A stretch of DNA of 64,000 nt, from positions 5,396-69,395 of the forward strand of contig JXTC01000348.1 in the NCBI GenBank assembly GCA_002914845.1, given 5' to 3'. A program made the translations under genes and the position numbers. The DNA is from Trema orientale (taxonomy: Eukaryota > Streptophyta > Magnoliopsida > Rosales > Cannabaceae). Below the pieces are notes generated by a model that was not told the origin of the DNA, ran no database searches, and saw nothing but the letters and a program-made list of their open reading frames with translations. Shown in pieces: positions 47,142 to 60,505 of this stretch (the stretch's first letter is position 1; each line of letters opens with the position of its first letter).

Positions 47142-49350
47142 TGCAAAAACCCAATTTTTGGGAGGGTAAAATTGGAATTTCACCAATTTTTGGATTTAAA
47201 AATTTGAGGGATTAATTTGCAAAGGTTTTGTGTAGAGGGACCAAATTGCAAATATTCGGGGGACTATTTTGCAAGAAATTCAAAATTTGGGGACTTATGT
47301 GCAATTTTAGAAAATTGCACTGCCCCATACACCTTGAGCCATGTGCCCCCATCTTCCAGATTTCCCTCTCTCTCATCTCTCTCTTCTTTCTCTCTCTCCC
47401 AGCCGATCTCCCTCTTCTCTCTCTCGGATCACCCACGGCCGAAGCAAGGAGGAGCTGCTCCAGCCACCGTCTGCCGCCCTGACCACCCGGCGTCGACCCG
47501 CCGTGTAGCAACGCAGCTCCGCCGGCCACCAGCCACCGCCACCGATGCCCAGGTCGCCGAAAAAAGCCATAAGAGCCGTTTGAAGCTTTTTTGGTTTTTT
47601 CGTCGCCGGCGAAGATTCCGGCCACCATTTGACTCCAAACTGGTCCCATTGGATTTGTATCATCGCAAGGATCGTCAAGGTATATATATCTCAACCCCAT
47701 ACTGTCCAGATCAAAATTTACTATTTTTGGGTATTTTGAGTTTAAGATTGACTTTTTAATTCGGCCATTGGATTGTGTTTTTGACCTTATTTTTGGAATG
47801 TACTCGGAAAATGGAGAAGTTTGATATATATATATTGTATTGTTTTGTAATCGGCATGAAAATCGTGATTGGACGGTCGAGATTTCGCCACATTTTATGT
47901 GCCACTGGCCCGGTGTGGGCCTAGGCCTGAATTGGACAATTTATGTGTCTAACCTAGTTATTTTGGGTGCTAGGAATTCAACGAAGATGTCTGTTCGTGG
48001 AATTGAAGCTCCAGTGAGAAGTTGGTTTTTCGCAAGAAGACAATCGAGGGCTCGGAATTGGTTCCCGACCCTCCGTGCGATTGTCAACGACGCCTCGAGG
48101 ACTCAATGGCGTGGTATCGCTGTTTCGGTCGAGGTAGGGGTTCAGTTACCTTCATTTTATACCCTTTTTAAGTTAAAACTTATTTTCTGCAACATATGAG
48201 AGCAAGTGTATTTTTAATTATTTGAATCATATGTGATGGAATCTGGTTGTATGATATATACTGTACTGCTATAGGAATTTGCTGTGTGTAAGTTATTTTG
48301 GGTATATCAAAATAGGGCCGTTATGCTGCCCATTTTTCTGTAAAATCCTATTATGCATGTTTTACTGAAAAACCAGAGTACGGTAGTTTTTACACTTTAG
48401 TTCTGCAATGCACATGTTATAGGATCATACATGAGCACCGTGTTAGCATCGTGGGTTTACAGTGTGGTGCTGCATGCCTCACCGTCGGTGCAAAGTCTGT
48501 AAACCCGCACGGGTTTTGTTACTTCTGATTACCTCCCCATTTGGCAGGCGTAGGCAATTCAGTTGCCCCTCCAGGTTTGGTAGGCGACACGTGGGTGTCC
48601 CCTCCGGGTATGGGCTTAGGTGTCAGGCAGGCTGTTAGGCACACTTTGTGTCATCATCCTGGTTTTTCACAGATGAGAGGATGTGAGCTCATGGGTATGG
48701 GTAGATTTGTGTCATGCGCAGATGGATTGATGGTTTTGATTACACTATTTTATATATATGGATTTCTGGTTTGGATTATATATATATATGTGTGAGTATG
48801 TTGTGGATTTAAACTTACTATGCAGAAATTTTTCATCACTGAAATATTTTCGTTCGAGGTAATTATTTTTCCTACTGGGCATTTTATGCTCACCCCCCTT
48901 ACCTTCCTCCTCAGGTGGTGTTCAGTTCGATCTTGGTGATCAAGAGGAGTAAGAGGCCATCTTGACTGTAGTTCGCTTTCTTTGTAATGCTAGAAGTCTG
49001 TTGTTGTGGTGTTGGACTATTTGGATTTTATATTAGCATTGAACCAAGATTACTACTTTCTATTTTGTCTGTGAACTTATGTATGCCATCCTGGTATTGG
49101 ATAATTATTGTGGATGATGATGATGCTTGGACTGATATTTGATTTCATGTTTTTTAATTATTATTCGGTCTATGTTTGATGGTGTATACGAACTATGGGA
49201 GAGGTTCATGGGATAAAATTCCAAGGATTTTACTTAAACGGACCGTTTTATAAAACTAAAACTTTTTAGACACTTTTCAAATAAATCAAGGAATTTCCCA
49301 TCTTTGTGAAATTCTCCGTCTGCCACTGGCCCGGATTTTGGGTCGTGACA
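47142..49350 (+). repeat. 3' LTR of the complete gypsy element
   Basis: Starts TGCAAAAACCC and ends GGGTCGTGACA; uninterrupted, 2209 bases. It contains the TC-rich leader at 47363-47425 and the AGGTGGTGTTCAGTTCGATC block near 48913. Confidence 0.95.
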
Positions 49351-49355
49351 ACTAA

Positions 49356-50153
49356 CCCCTAGCAACAACAATATTTGTCATCGCTATTGATTAAATTGTC
49401 GTCACTGTAGACAAAGTCGTCGCCGATCCATCGTGGGTATAATAAAAACTAAATTTTTAAAAAGGTATAAAAGTAATTTTGAGCTATGGGTAGTTTGGTA
49501 ATTTCGAATTTTTGGGATATTTAAATGGAAATATCTGGGTTGTATCTAGACGTAATTAAGTCTAGGTCCATTTGGACATAAATGTAAAGAAAGTTTTAAA
49601 GCAAGGACTAAAACGAAATTTTTAAGGGCATAGTTGTGAGAATGTTCAAAAAACTGGGAAAATTTTGAATTTTTAAAACAGTACCCCAAAATACCCCTCA
49701 GAAATTAAGTATTGCCATTTCTTAGCCATTAAGTGTCACTTTTAGACCTAATCAGGTCATTTTCTTTCTCTTTCTCTCTAGCTACGGCCTAAAACTCTTA
49801 AGTACCTTTCTAGACTTCTCTCAACTCCTCTCAACCATTTCTAAGAGTTTCCAAATGGTAGATGTCAAATTGGAGCTCAAGAAAGTAAGATAGCTCCAAA
49901 CTAGTCAAGATAGTTCTACTAGTTTTCTTCCTAGGTTTTATTTTCTAATTTCAATTTATCACTTGCTCTCACTTAAATAATGGTTCCTCTAGGTTCTCTT
50001 GAATCCTAAAATCAGTTTCAAAGCCTTGAGAATCAATTTGGTGGAGGTAGAAGGCAAGAGCTTCAGCAAAAGCTCAAACTAGTCAAAGTGAGCTCTATGT
50101 AGGATTTCAAATTTGTATTTAATTTCTTTTATTTTAGCTCTTAAACCAAATCT
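49356..50153 (+). other. unclassified, LTR-like, no gene
   Basis: The layout resembles a gypsy LTR of another family (AT-rich start, a CTTTCTCTTTCTCTCT leader near 49765, then a transcribed-looking region), but no ends or duplication are visible. It resumes beyond the solo LTR at 51972-52354. Confidence 0.4.
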
Positions 50154-50158
50154 ATTAC

Positions 50159-51966
50159 TGCTGGAATTGCCTAACACTTAGGACAAAAAATATACATGCA
50201 TGCAAACTATGGAAAACACACGATCACATCATGAATGCAGCGAAAAAATAGCGGATTTAGGTTTTAAAATTTCTTTTACATGAAAACAGTTTTCATAACC
50301 ATATTAATGCATATATTATATACAGGATCATGTATAACATAAATCAAATCTAGATGCACAAACCCTAGTGATGGGATTAGGGTTTACCTCTTGTAGCGTG
50401 CTCCTTCTTGATCTCCTTGTTGATGGTGATCAAACTTCCAACCCTAGGTCTTCTTGTCTATGCTCTTACTCTTGGTTGATTAAGTGAGTGGGCACCAAGT
50501 TGAATCCTTCATTGGAGAACGATTAAGAACACCTTCTTGATCTTAGGGAATACTGGGATATGAGATGAGACTATGAGATGGCAGGAAACTTTTTTCCTCT
50601 CTCACTTGGCCTAGGATGGCCGATTTTCTCTCTCCCTCTCCCTTGGTATGCGTGTGACACTATTAGTGTTACTATACAGTTTTTTTTTTTCTCTCATATA
50701 TCTTATATATATAGGACCCAAAACTGCTAACCCTAGTCCAATAAGGATTGGGCTTGCTCTCTAATTGGGCTTTGGGTGTATTTTTATAAATATGTCCAAC
50801 TCATGTAACTTAGTTATAAAAATACCAACTTCTGTGTAGAATTATTATTTTATACAGTTTCATGAAACTAATTTCATAAATATCACCAATCAATTAATGA
50901 GCTTTATGGAGTTAGACAAGGGACCTAATGGATCCAAATAATCTAAGCTCCAATAATATGATAAATGCATAATAACTCTTATTATGGTATTTATATAAAT
51001 ATTATTAGTAAAGGGAACACTCCACTAAAGACCCAATACTGTACTCTTAGATTAGATGTCATGCCTATTATAGAGATTCAATCAACTAACCTTGATTAAC
51101 TGATCTATCTAGCACATTCTATACCACATATAGAATCCCAATACAATGCCGTAGTTGGATATGTGAAATTACCATAATACCCCTCCAATACCTGTTTACC
51201 TTTAAGTTACCATCTTTCTATCAAAGAATAATGTTGTCGATAATTTTATTCTCAATGGCCATTTAGACAAAATTATCAACCAATTCATAAAGTGAATACT
51301 AAGATCGTAGATTTAATTATTCCATGAATCTTGAAAGAACCTAAAGTGGCATTAATGTATAGTGTCCTTAACTATTTGATGTTCCCATCAATTCATAAGT
51401 CATAACCTCCAATATGGCAGAGTTCACCTCTAATTTCATAGAGGTTAGTCTTTTAACAAATCAAAAGGCTACAACCCATGAAAGCAAGTCCAGTCAAACG
51501 TCAAGAATTAAGATCTACGTGCTAAGAGCTAGTATGTGGTAATATAAGAATTGAGTTACGGCACTCCAATTCTTTATATTGCCTGGTCCAGTTCAATACA
51601 CATAACTTGTTTATGTTGTATTAGTGTTTCTATTAGAAGTCACATACTTCAATAATTTGAGACACATCATTTCTGTTGAGATAGACAAACACTACAACCT
51701 ATAATAAATAAAGTATTCTATCTTTATTTACAGATTGTGAACTAATTCATTTAGACTTAGATAAAGAAACAAGTCTTCCCATAATTAAAACTTAATCATG
51801 TTTATTTCTTTATACACAATCAAAGTCATGGAATCTTTTTCAGATAAATAAACTATTCAACTAAGATAGTTTAATCTAGCAGATATCATAATTATATATA
51901 AGAGAAAGTTGTTTATACTCAAAGGGTATAATTGGAAATATACTTTTTAGGGCAAATATCCCAACA
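50159..51966 (-). mobile_element. Angela-type copia solo LTR, reverse orientation
   Basis: On the minus strand it runs from TGTTGGGATATTTGCCC to GGCAATTCCAGCA, 1808 bases, between exact ATTAC duplications (50154-50158, 51967-51971). It is the sister of the gapped copy at 39797-41147 and gives its full length. A T-rich and TATATATA block at 50680-50715 may be part of the LTR promoter. No coding sequence. Confidence 0.92.
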
Positions 51967-51971
51967 ATTAC

Positions 51972-52354
51972 TTGATGAATAATGGTCCTAGGAACTTATA
52001 TATATAGCTGAAAGTATAGAATTTAAGTACAGAAATAAAATTAGACCTAAAGCCCCAAAATTTACTATTTGTGGATTCAAGTGTTTTCATTATTAGAATA
52101 AGTTATCTACACTGGTAATCTGATTTCTTTACCTAGAATGTGTAAGACATTGACCCTTTTATGTATATTACATCCATTTACTTGTTGGTTATGGCTATAT
52201 ACCAGTGCAAAAGTTATTTTAAACTTTGCTTAAACTAAAAAAAAGTTCAAGTGTACTTATGTCATTCTAAGTAATTTTCTTTGAGGTGTATATGTGGGAA
52301 TTGGCTTGTAAAATATTATTGCAGGTTTAAAACCATGATTTTAATCATGTGGGT
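51972..52354. other. unclassified, no gene
   Basis: AT-rich continuation of 49356-50153, ending at the start of the Angela-like LTR. Confidence 0.4.
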
Positions 52355-52819
52355 GTTAGGGTTTATGCCCTAAAAGCATGTATATTTTGGATATTTACTG
52401 AATTAATAAAATGACATTTTTCTATTTGAATTTGTGCATAATTTATATGTCTTTAAATATCAGAAAATTCCTAGTTTATTTATGTGATCACAAATTTAGC
52501 ATTAAAGTCTTATATATATGAGGATTAAATTTATAGATAATAAACTAAATATAGTCCGTAATAATTAATTAAAGTTTGATATCTTTAATTAAATATTATT
52601 AGTACGGTCCATTCACATTGAGAATGTAATAGTCTTATCCAGACTATTGATATGTTGACATCACAATAGAGGTACTTTAAATAATTTGATTATATAGGAC
52701 TAGACCAGACATAGTTTGAATCTTATATAAATTCTGTTAACTGTTGAGAGTTCAAATAATGTCACTAGATGATTATATGTAAATCAGTCTTAATCCTGAG
52801 TCACTACTAGAAAAATGAT

Positions 52820-53035
52820 GTTTAACGTCACGTGAACCACGTCATTTACTGGGTAAAACGACTTGGTTTGTACGGCACGTCATGTGGGAGAAAAACGACA
52901 TGGTATGTCAAGCTACCACGTCGCTTTTCAAACAGGCGACGTAGCAAATTTTTATACCACGTCGCTTCTGGTAAGAGCGACGTGGAATGTCATTTTGATT
53001 GTACCATGTCACTCTAACCAAAAGTGACGTGATAG
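52820..53035 (+). repeat. left subterminal repeat array of the CACTA element
   Basis: Multiple copies of CCACGTCGCTTT and its reverse AAGCGACGTGG, often as facing pairs that could fold back (e.g. 52907-52935 and 52960-52993). In CACTA elements such arrays bind the element's own DNA-binding protein (TNPA in En/Spm). Confidence 0.9.
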
Positions 53036-54037
53036 CCGGTTAAAGTAGCTGGGGCCACTTCTTCTCTCTCGGCCTTGATAGAACCTGAGAGCGCGAAATC
53101 GGCTCCTCCGTCGCCACCTTCGAGTTTTCCAGCCAAATCACCACTATTTTGGGTGATTTTTATTGCATTTTCTTCCTTTTGACGAGCCAAACACTTCTTT
53201 AGGATTTTCTTCTCAGATTTGTAAGTGTTTGTAGCTGTATTTCTCGGTTCACCGCTGCAAAATCCGACCATTATGTAATTTTTTTTTTGTTTTTCATGTG
53301 TATTAGGTTCGTTCTTGATCGGTATTATGGATTCTCTTTTAATTTTTGCTTCAAACATACTATTTTGAGCAATTTAGGTATTTATCCAAATTTTTTTTCT
53401 ATTTTTCTGAATTTTTAAATTTATTTTTTTAGTTAGTTTGAATTAAAATTTTAGGTTTTAAATTAATTCCTTTACACTAGTAATTATTATATGAGAGGAC
53501 TTTGTACAATGTATGTTAAGATTTTTCTATATATATTATGTTATAATTTGTGATAATGTGTAATATTTATAATGTTTTATAGTATAGTTAATATAATTTT
53601 AGTAATGAATTTGATTATATTATCATAGAGTATTATCAATTTAGAGATAAATATAAAGTTTTGAGACTTAATTAGTAGAATATATAATAAATTTTTAGTT
53701 AGTGTTTGGTTTTGATGATTTATGAGTTGAAACTCTTGAATATGGTTAATGCGATTATAATGTGCTTGATTATTATTAATTTAGAGATAATTATATCAAT
53801 TAGATGCTTGGTTAGTGGGTGAAAGTTTGTATGAAGTATTAGTACCTTAAATGTGAATATATATGAATAATTATATTAATACATTGACATAAAAAATGAT
53901 ACGATTGAGAAATAGTGGTATATGAGCTTGAATTGATTATGGTGTTTAAAATGGTTGTATTGGTGTTTATTTGTAGGGAGGGTTAGTCTATTTATAAGGG
54001 GAGGTTTTGTCGAATTTTTTTTAGAAATTTAGATAAG
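53036..54037 (+). other. leader region of the CACTA element
   Basis: GC-richer to 53130, then AT-rich to the transposase start. No coding sequence is supported; it probably contains the promoter and first intron. Confidence 0.5.
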
Positions 54038-57000
54038 ATGGATAGAAATTGAACGACGAAGAATAGATTGACAAAAGCATATGAGGAAGGAGTTGAAGCT
54101 TTTTTGACATTTACTATTGAAAATGGTCTTGATCCCAATATGATGCCATGTCCATGTATCAAGTGTGGTAACATGAAAAAAATTGCACTTGGTGACGTAA
54201 GAGGACATTTGTGTATGAATGGGATGGATATGTCCTATACAAAGTGGATATGGCATGGGGAAAAGTCACAGAGTGAATATGTTTATCACAAAAGAGCTCG
54301 TATAGAAGATGTTTATATGGATTCAGAAGACGATCATCTAGTTGATATGGTTAATGATACCGAAAAACATTTTGTTGATCGTCTAGAGGAATTCGTAAAA
54401 TTGTTAGAAGATGCTGAAAGCCCTCTTTTTCCTAATTCAAAAGTCACAAAATTGTCATTCTTAGTTAGAATTTTCAATTTAAAAGCTTGGAACGATTAGA
54501 GTGACTCTAGTTTATCTCAGTTACTTACATTTCTTAGAGAATCCTTCCAGACAGTAATAACATTCCTTTCTCTACATATGATGTCAAAAAATCATTGCGT
54601 GCCTTAGGCATGGAGTACGTAAAGATACATGCATGTCCAAACCATTGCATCTTATACCGAAAAGAGTATATTGAAGCTAAAGCTTGTCCTAAATGCCAAC
54701 GTTCGAGATGAAAAAATAAAAAGAATAGTAAAGAAGTGAAGGTTGGAATACCGGCTAAAGTCTTGTAGTATATTCTTCTAATACCAAGATTTAAACATTT
54801 ATTCCAAAATTCTGATCATGCGAAACAATTAATATGGCATAAGGAAGGAAGAATAAAAGATGGCAAGCTTCGGCATCCAGCTGATTCACCATCTTGGAAG
54901 AAAGTGGATGAAATACGGTAAAAAATTAGAGAAGATGTTAGAAACCTTCGTCTTGGTCTTTCGGCGGATGGCATTAGCCCTCATAGTTCACTAAGTTCTA
55001 ATTATAGTTGTTGGCCGGTCATTCTTGCTATTTACAATCTTCCTCCTTGATTATGCATGAAAAGGAGATTTACAATGTTGCCATTACTAATATCAGGAGA
55101 TAAATAACTTGGCAATGATATTAATGTCTATTTGGCACCTGTTAACTCTGTAAAATTGGAGTTATCTAGTGCTAATTTGCCTTAAGTTTTGCTATGTTCT
55201 TATTTATATTAAGTTCTTTCAATTATTTTTCTTGTTGTTTTGATGTTTTACATGTTTATATATATAGAAAATGAAATAAGGGTGTTTGATATGAATTAAG
55301 GTGAATTTGTACCTCCCAAATAGGTTTTTCAAACTGTTAGAATCGAAGTTGAAGCTGATACGGTTGTAACGCAATGAAAATAGGGCGACTCAAAGCTCAA
55401 ACAAAGAAATAGTGCACCCGAGAAACCGAGGCACCAAACTAGCAAAAAAGTGGCGCTACAGCACCAAAAGTGGCGCCACAGGGCCAACTCTCAAGAATTT
55501 TTGGCGCCGCAGCACCACCCCCTGCGTCCTGAGTCGATAATTAACAGCTGAGATCAACTTTTTAACGATCCAAAGGTTCAGATTCGGCCTGCCTTAGGTT
55601 TGCACAAGCTAAAAGAGGCATGCTGGGATAGAGAGAAAGAGGGATGGAGGCAGCCATGGAAAGAGAGGAAGAAGAGGAAGAAGAAGAAGATTACAAGCTC
55701 CAAGCCTTCATTTCTTGATTTCCTCCCCAACATCAACATCATAGTTTGTTTATAGCTTCTTTTCTTTATTTTCTTGTGAGTTTTGCATTGTATTTTTCAT
55801 ATTCAGAGAGTGATATTATTGAGAGCAAAAACCAAGTTTGGAAGAGGAGATTGACAACATCTATAAACATTTTCAAGCTCTTCAAAGAGGGAGAATTCTA
55901 AAACTCTTTTCTCTTTGATATTTGTATTTCTTGATTCTATTGTATTGAAATATTATTGTTCTTAAATTATATTATGAACTAAATACTTCATGTCTAGTTT
56001 TACTATATGAACCAAACTAGTAACTTGTGTGTATTTATTTCTCTCATCTTTTATTAATCAAATTCATTGTTGAGTTATTTGTTTTACATTGTACTTGTTG
56101 CTTCTATTTAATTGATCACTAAATAGATTGTTGAGTGAAACTTTTATGAACTTGGGAAAGATAGAACAACATAAGATTATCTAGTCTGGGGTAAGTTTGC
56201 ATAGGATAGGAATATACCTATATGATTTGTGCAACCTTTGTGTAAGAATAATTAAACTTAATGAATCTAGTCAATTTATATTAGGAGTAATATATTAGCT
56301 TGTCTAGATATTTTCACTTATGTCTTGAAAAAGAGTTTGTGAATACATTCGAATTCTCGGTTGACAACTCTAGTAGATTAATTAGTATAAGAGGGGAATT
56401 AGGATATTGTGTGTTTAAAGAATGATTGGGGAATTAGTAAACCTAGACATTTTTCTTATTACTTGCTTTCCTTCATTTTGTATGCTAGTTTAGTTTCTTT
56501 GGTTTTATTTCTTAAAAATCTATATTTCGGTTGTTTGGATAAAATTAGGATGGACCAATTTTAATACTTAGCTTAGACTTAGTAATCAATCCTCGTGGGT
56601 TCGACACTCTTAACTCCTAAATCTACATTACTTGTGACCATGTGCACTTGCATGGGAGTGTATGAGTATAATTTATAGTTGCATATTTCAACCACCAGTG
56701 CCCTTAGTGGATGATTTGCAAACTTTACGGGATGAGGTTGAATGCTACAATTCCTTTAGAAAAGACAACTTTACACTATGAACTATTCTATTATGGACAA
56801 TCAACGATTTTCCTGCATATGGAAACTTGTTTGGGCGTTGTGTGAAAGGCTATAAAGCATGCCCTATTTGTAGTGAGGACACCTATGCCATAGGATTGAG
56901 AAGTGAGAGAAAAGAAGCGTATATAGGTCATCGACGGTTTCTACCTTTAAGTCACCCATTTCGAAAATACACAAAGGCGTTTAATGGTGAAAAAGAATTT

Positions 57001-59017
57001 AGTGTTGCCTTAGAACTATCGAGTGGTGAGGTGATTTATGAGAAAATTCGTGAACTTAATATTCAGTACAGAAAGCAAAATCGCGACGAGAAACAAATAG
57101 ACAAACCGAGGAAAAAAGGGGAAAAAAAAGGGGATAAAAAGAAAAAGGATGAAGGAGAAAAGGAATATGAATATTAGAAAAAAAAAGTCGATTTTTTTTA
57201 AATTGTAGTATTGGAAATTTTTGTTATTGAGACATAATTTGGATGTGATGCACATAGAGAAAAATATTTGTGATAGTATTATCGAGACTCTTCTTAATAT
57301 CCCTGGAAAAACAAAAGATGGGATTTCCTCTTGTTTATATGTTCAGGAAATGGGATTGAGGAAAGAGTTAGCTCCGATAATGAGTGATAAATGGGCATAT
57401 CTACCTCCAGCTTGCTTCAATTTGAATAAGGAAGAGAGACATAAAATGTGTGAGTGCTTGGCAAATCTGAGGGTACCAGAAGGATATTCATCAAATATTC
57501 GTAATTTGGTATCAATGAAGGACTTAAGTCTAATTGGACTCAAGTCACATGATTGTCACGTGTTGATGCAACAATTACTCCCAATTGCGATCCGTTCAAT
57601 TTCACAAAAGCATGTAAGATATGCTATTGCAAGATTATGTTTCTTCTTCAATGCAATCTATAAGAAAACAGTGGATGTTTCAAAGTTAGATGCTTTACAA
57701 GAAGAAATTGTCATTGTCCTATGTTTGTTAGAGCAATACTTTCCTCCTTTCTTATTTGATATAATGATGTATTTAACAGTGCATTTAGTTAGAGAAGTTA
57801 AATTAGATGGCCTAGTTTACATAAGATGGATGTATCTATTTGAAAGATTAATGAAAATACTGAAAGAGTATGTGAGAAATCGATACCGTCCCGAAGCATG
57901 CTTTGTCGAGTGTTACATAGCCGAAGAAGCTATTGAATTTTGTTCAAAATACATTGCTAGTGCAGAGACAATTGGTGTTCCAAAGGCTCGCTACTCTCAA
58001 GATGATAAAAGTAGAGGTATAGGTGGTGGCAAACCTATACGTATGGAGGATAAAGATTTACAACTAGCACATAGGAATGTTCTTAAAAATTCATCAGAAG
58101 TCCAACAATACATTCAGTAAGTATAATGAAACTTCTCAATTTTAATTAAGTTGAAAGTAAAATTTTATTATACTTAATAATATTTTTGTTCTATTAGAGA
58201 GCGTATACAATGGTTAAAAAGCGAGAATCCAATACGAAAAGAGAAGTGGATATAAGATGAACACCACAAAACCTTTACACTTTGGTTACGAAGAAAAGTA
58301 AGTTATAATACTAACTAATTATTTGTTGATACTGAATTCTAGTATTCTGACCTATGGATAATTATTAATTAGGTGGACATCGAACAAAGCAAGCGAGGTG
58401 ATAAAATCCCAGAACAATTGAAGTGGCTTACTCGAGGTCCGACAAATATGCCTATTTTGCACGAATCTTTCGTCGTAAATTGTCGTCGTTTTAACACTAG
58501 CTCACGTGATGACATAAGAGTTAATCAAAATAGTGCTATTAGCATTGTGGCTAAAGCCATGCAATTTGCTAGTGCTAAAGACAAGAATCCAGTTTATGGT
58601 AACATACCTTACTATGGGGCGATACATGAAATATGGGAGCTCGACTATCTTGCTTTTAGAGTCCCGATTTTTAAATATCAATGGGTGGAAAATAATAATG
58701 GGATTAAGCATGATAAGTTGGGATTTATTTTAGTTGATCTTCATAGAGTTGGATATAAAGATGATCCTTTCATTATGGCAACTCAAGCAAGACAAGTGTT
58801 TTATGTTGATGATCCATTACAAAAAGAATGGCCTATTATACTTACACATGAACCACGAAATGTCACCATTGATGGTGACTTACTTGATGATGACTCATTT
58901 ATTGATCTCGAAACTATAGGTATAGAGTTTGGAGAGATGGACACAGTAGATATCGTTACTTCAACATCAGGGTCATATACTTGCAATGACGTCGATGGTA
59001 TTTGGATAAATATTTGA
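54038..59017 (+). pseudogene. tnp2-type CACTA transposase (TNPD-like), interrupted
   Basis: Reads from ATG 54038, with a stop at codon 54050 (TGA at a Trp position). 54068-54340 is the transposase-associated N-terminal domain (NMMPCPCIKCGN, GHLCMNGMDMSYTKWIWHGE). 54560-55139 is the first part of tnp2, broken by stops (ACPNHCILYRKEY, YSCWPVILAIYNLPP, LGNDINVYLAP). A 1.56-kb solo LTR follows, then tnp2 resumes at 56702 (DDLQTLRDE, ACPICSEDTYAIG, HRRFLPLSHPFRK). 57221-58116 is the second half (LDVMHIEKNICDSI, then the DUF4218-type KHVRYAIARLCFFFNAI). Two GT…AG introns (58117-58197, 58298-58372) join it to the DUF4216-type end 58373-59017 (YYGAIHEIWELDYLAFRVP, HKDDPFI-like block). The 3' half is nearly intact; one stop is at 58253. 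Confidence 0.92.
55140..56697 (+). mobile_element. solo LTR, Athila/Tat-type, inside the CACTA transposase gene
   Basis: TGTTAACTCTG…CAACCACCA, same family as 22196-23957 but opposite orientation. The flanks GCACC (55135-55139) and GTGCC (56698-56702) agree at 3 of 5 bases, so the duplication has decayed. The transposase reading …VYLAP is split and resumes as PLVDDLQTL after it, which fixes the insertion point. It has one GCGCC-rich unit at 55440-55530. Confidence 0.87.
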
Positions 59018-60239
59018 TGATATAATTGTGAGTATCAATTTTCTGCAATAGATAAATATTTGATGATATAAGTTTGACTATTAATTTTATTATGTTTATC
59101 TTGTTTAGCATTTCTAACTATTGTGTTTTATTTTCAGATTAATGGCGAGAAGAGATGACAAAGATGATGTCCACAATGAAGAAAATGAAGAGGAAGAAGA
59201 CATGGACGTATATGAAAAAAAGTCACGAATCGCTTGACTCTGGGCATGAATGGCACATTGTTAGTAGTACCATATAATACAGGGTAATTATCTTCTCTTT
59301 AATATTTTTGATAGTTATTGGGATAAATGTACTACATAAATGCATTTATTTATATTATTTTATAAGAGACATTGGATGTTACTAGTGATCAACGTGGTTC
59401 ATGAAGTGATATACTTTTTGGATCCACTCAGACATCCCCCTCGAAAAGATGTAAGAACTTTCATCAAACTATAAGTATGACCAAAATTATTTAAAATTAA
59501 AAACAATATTTAATATAATGTTTTATGCATGGTTGATATGCTTTGATATGGATTTGTTTCATTGAGCCTTTTGATTATTTAACATATCAATTGAGAGATG
59601 TGGTAAGAAAAATGGTCCCGATTGGGAGTCCATTAAGGTACATTTTAAATTTTACTAATTTATATTATTGGATTAGATGGATTTGTTTTTGCTCCAAAAT
59701 ATTAATTAAAAACTCAATTGGAATTATAGTGCCCACATCAACTAAATAATGTAGAGTGTGATTTCTACGTGATGCGCCTCATGAGAGAAATAGTCTTGGA
59801 CGCTAACCTATATGAGTACATTACTACTTCGATATAACTTTATAATTTAACACTTATCTTTATTGTATAAATATACTAATTATCAATACATGATTTGAAT
59901 ATAACTAGTGCACATTTAAATTTGCAGTGTCGTAACAAAGATATGTGCACTATGGATGAGATCAACAAAGTCCAAGAGGAATGGGCCGATGAGCTTATGG
60001 AGTATGTATCATGATGAGTGACTCACATTACTAACCTATATCCTTATGTTAGTCTAATTAGGTGACTAGAATTATGATTTCGAGTAGTTTAGATGCTTCA
60101 TATAGGACTTAGCTATGTGAAAAATGTAATTTGTATATTGAATTGCTGGAATTTGTATGCTGGATTGTTGGTTGTTGATTGCAGGTTATTTTGAGCCATT
60201 TTTAGTTCTGGTTTATAATAAATCCAGGGCGTCTGGAGC
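59018..60239 (+). other. 3' part of the CACTA element, possible TNPA-like remnant
   Basis: A possible second-gene start, ATGGCGAGAAGAGATGACAA at 59142, leads into an acidic segment (Asp/Glu-rich) and then stops. It occupies the place of a TNPA-like gene, but I recognise no domain. Confidence 0.35.
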
Positions 60240-60249
60240 TCGTTGAGGG

Positions 60250-60505
60250 GATTCCACGTCGCTTTTATATCAAGCGATGTGGTAGGACACGAAAATGACC
60301 AAATATACCACGTCGCTCGATTAAAAGGTGACGTGGTATACCAAGTCGCTTTTCTAGGAAGCGACGTGGTATCCATGACAAGCGATGTGGTAAGCTTCCC
60401 ATACCATGTCACTTATAAAGCGACGTGGTATTACGGGGACCTACCACGTCATCCGTTTCCACGTCACTCTATAGATACCACGTCGCCCTATAAACGATGT
60501 GAAAA
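60250..60505 (-). repeat. right subterminal repeat array of the CACTA element
   Basis: At least ten half-sites of ACCACGTCGCT / AGCGACGTGGT in both orientations, matching the left array. Confidence 0.92.

Larger units (their letters stand above)
38767..49350 (+). mobile_element. complete Tekay-like Ty3/gypsy retrotransposon (inactive)
   Basis: Full structure in order: 5' LTR 38767-42321, PBS 42327-42340, gag-pol 42454-47082, PPT 47130-47141, 3' LTR 47142-49350, flanked by exact ACTAA duplications (38762-38766, 49351-49355). Net of the nested solo LTR, the 5' LTR is ~2.2 kb, matching the 2209-base 3' LTR. A hand alignment of the first ~187 LTR bases shows 16 differences, 14 of them transitions, so the insertion is old. 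It lies 0.7 kb downstream of the NAC gene in the same direction. Confidence 0.95.

Noticed and set aside
54500-56700. Solo LTR region read as a large transposase intron
   Set aside because: The segment has TG…CA ends and a full-length homologue elsewhere in the window (22196-23957), so it is an insertion.
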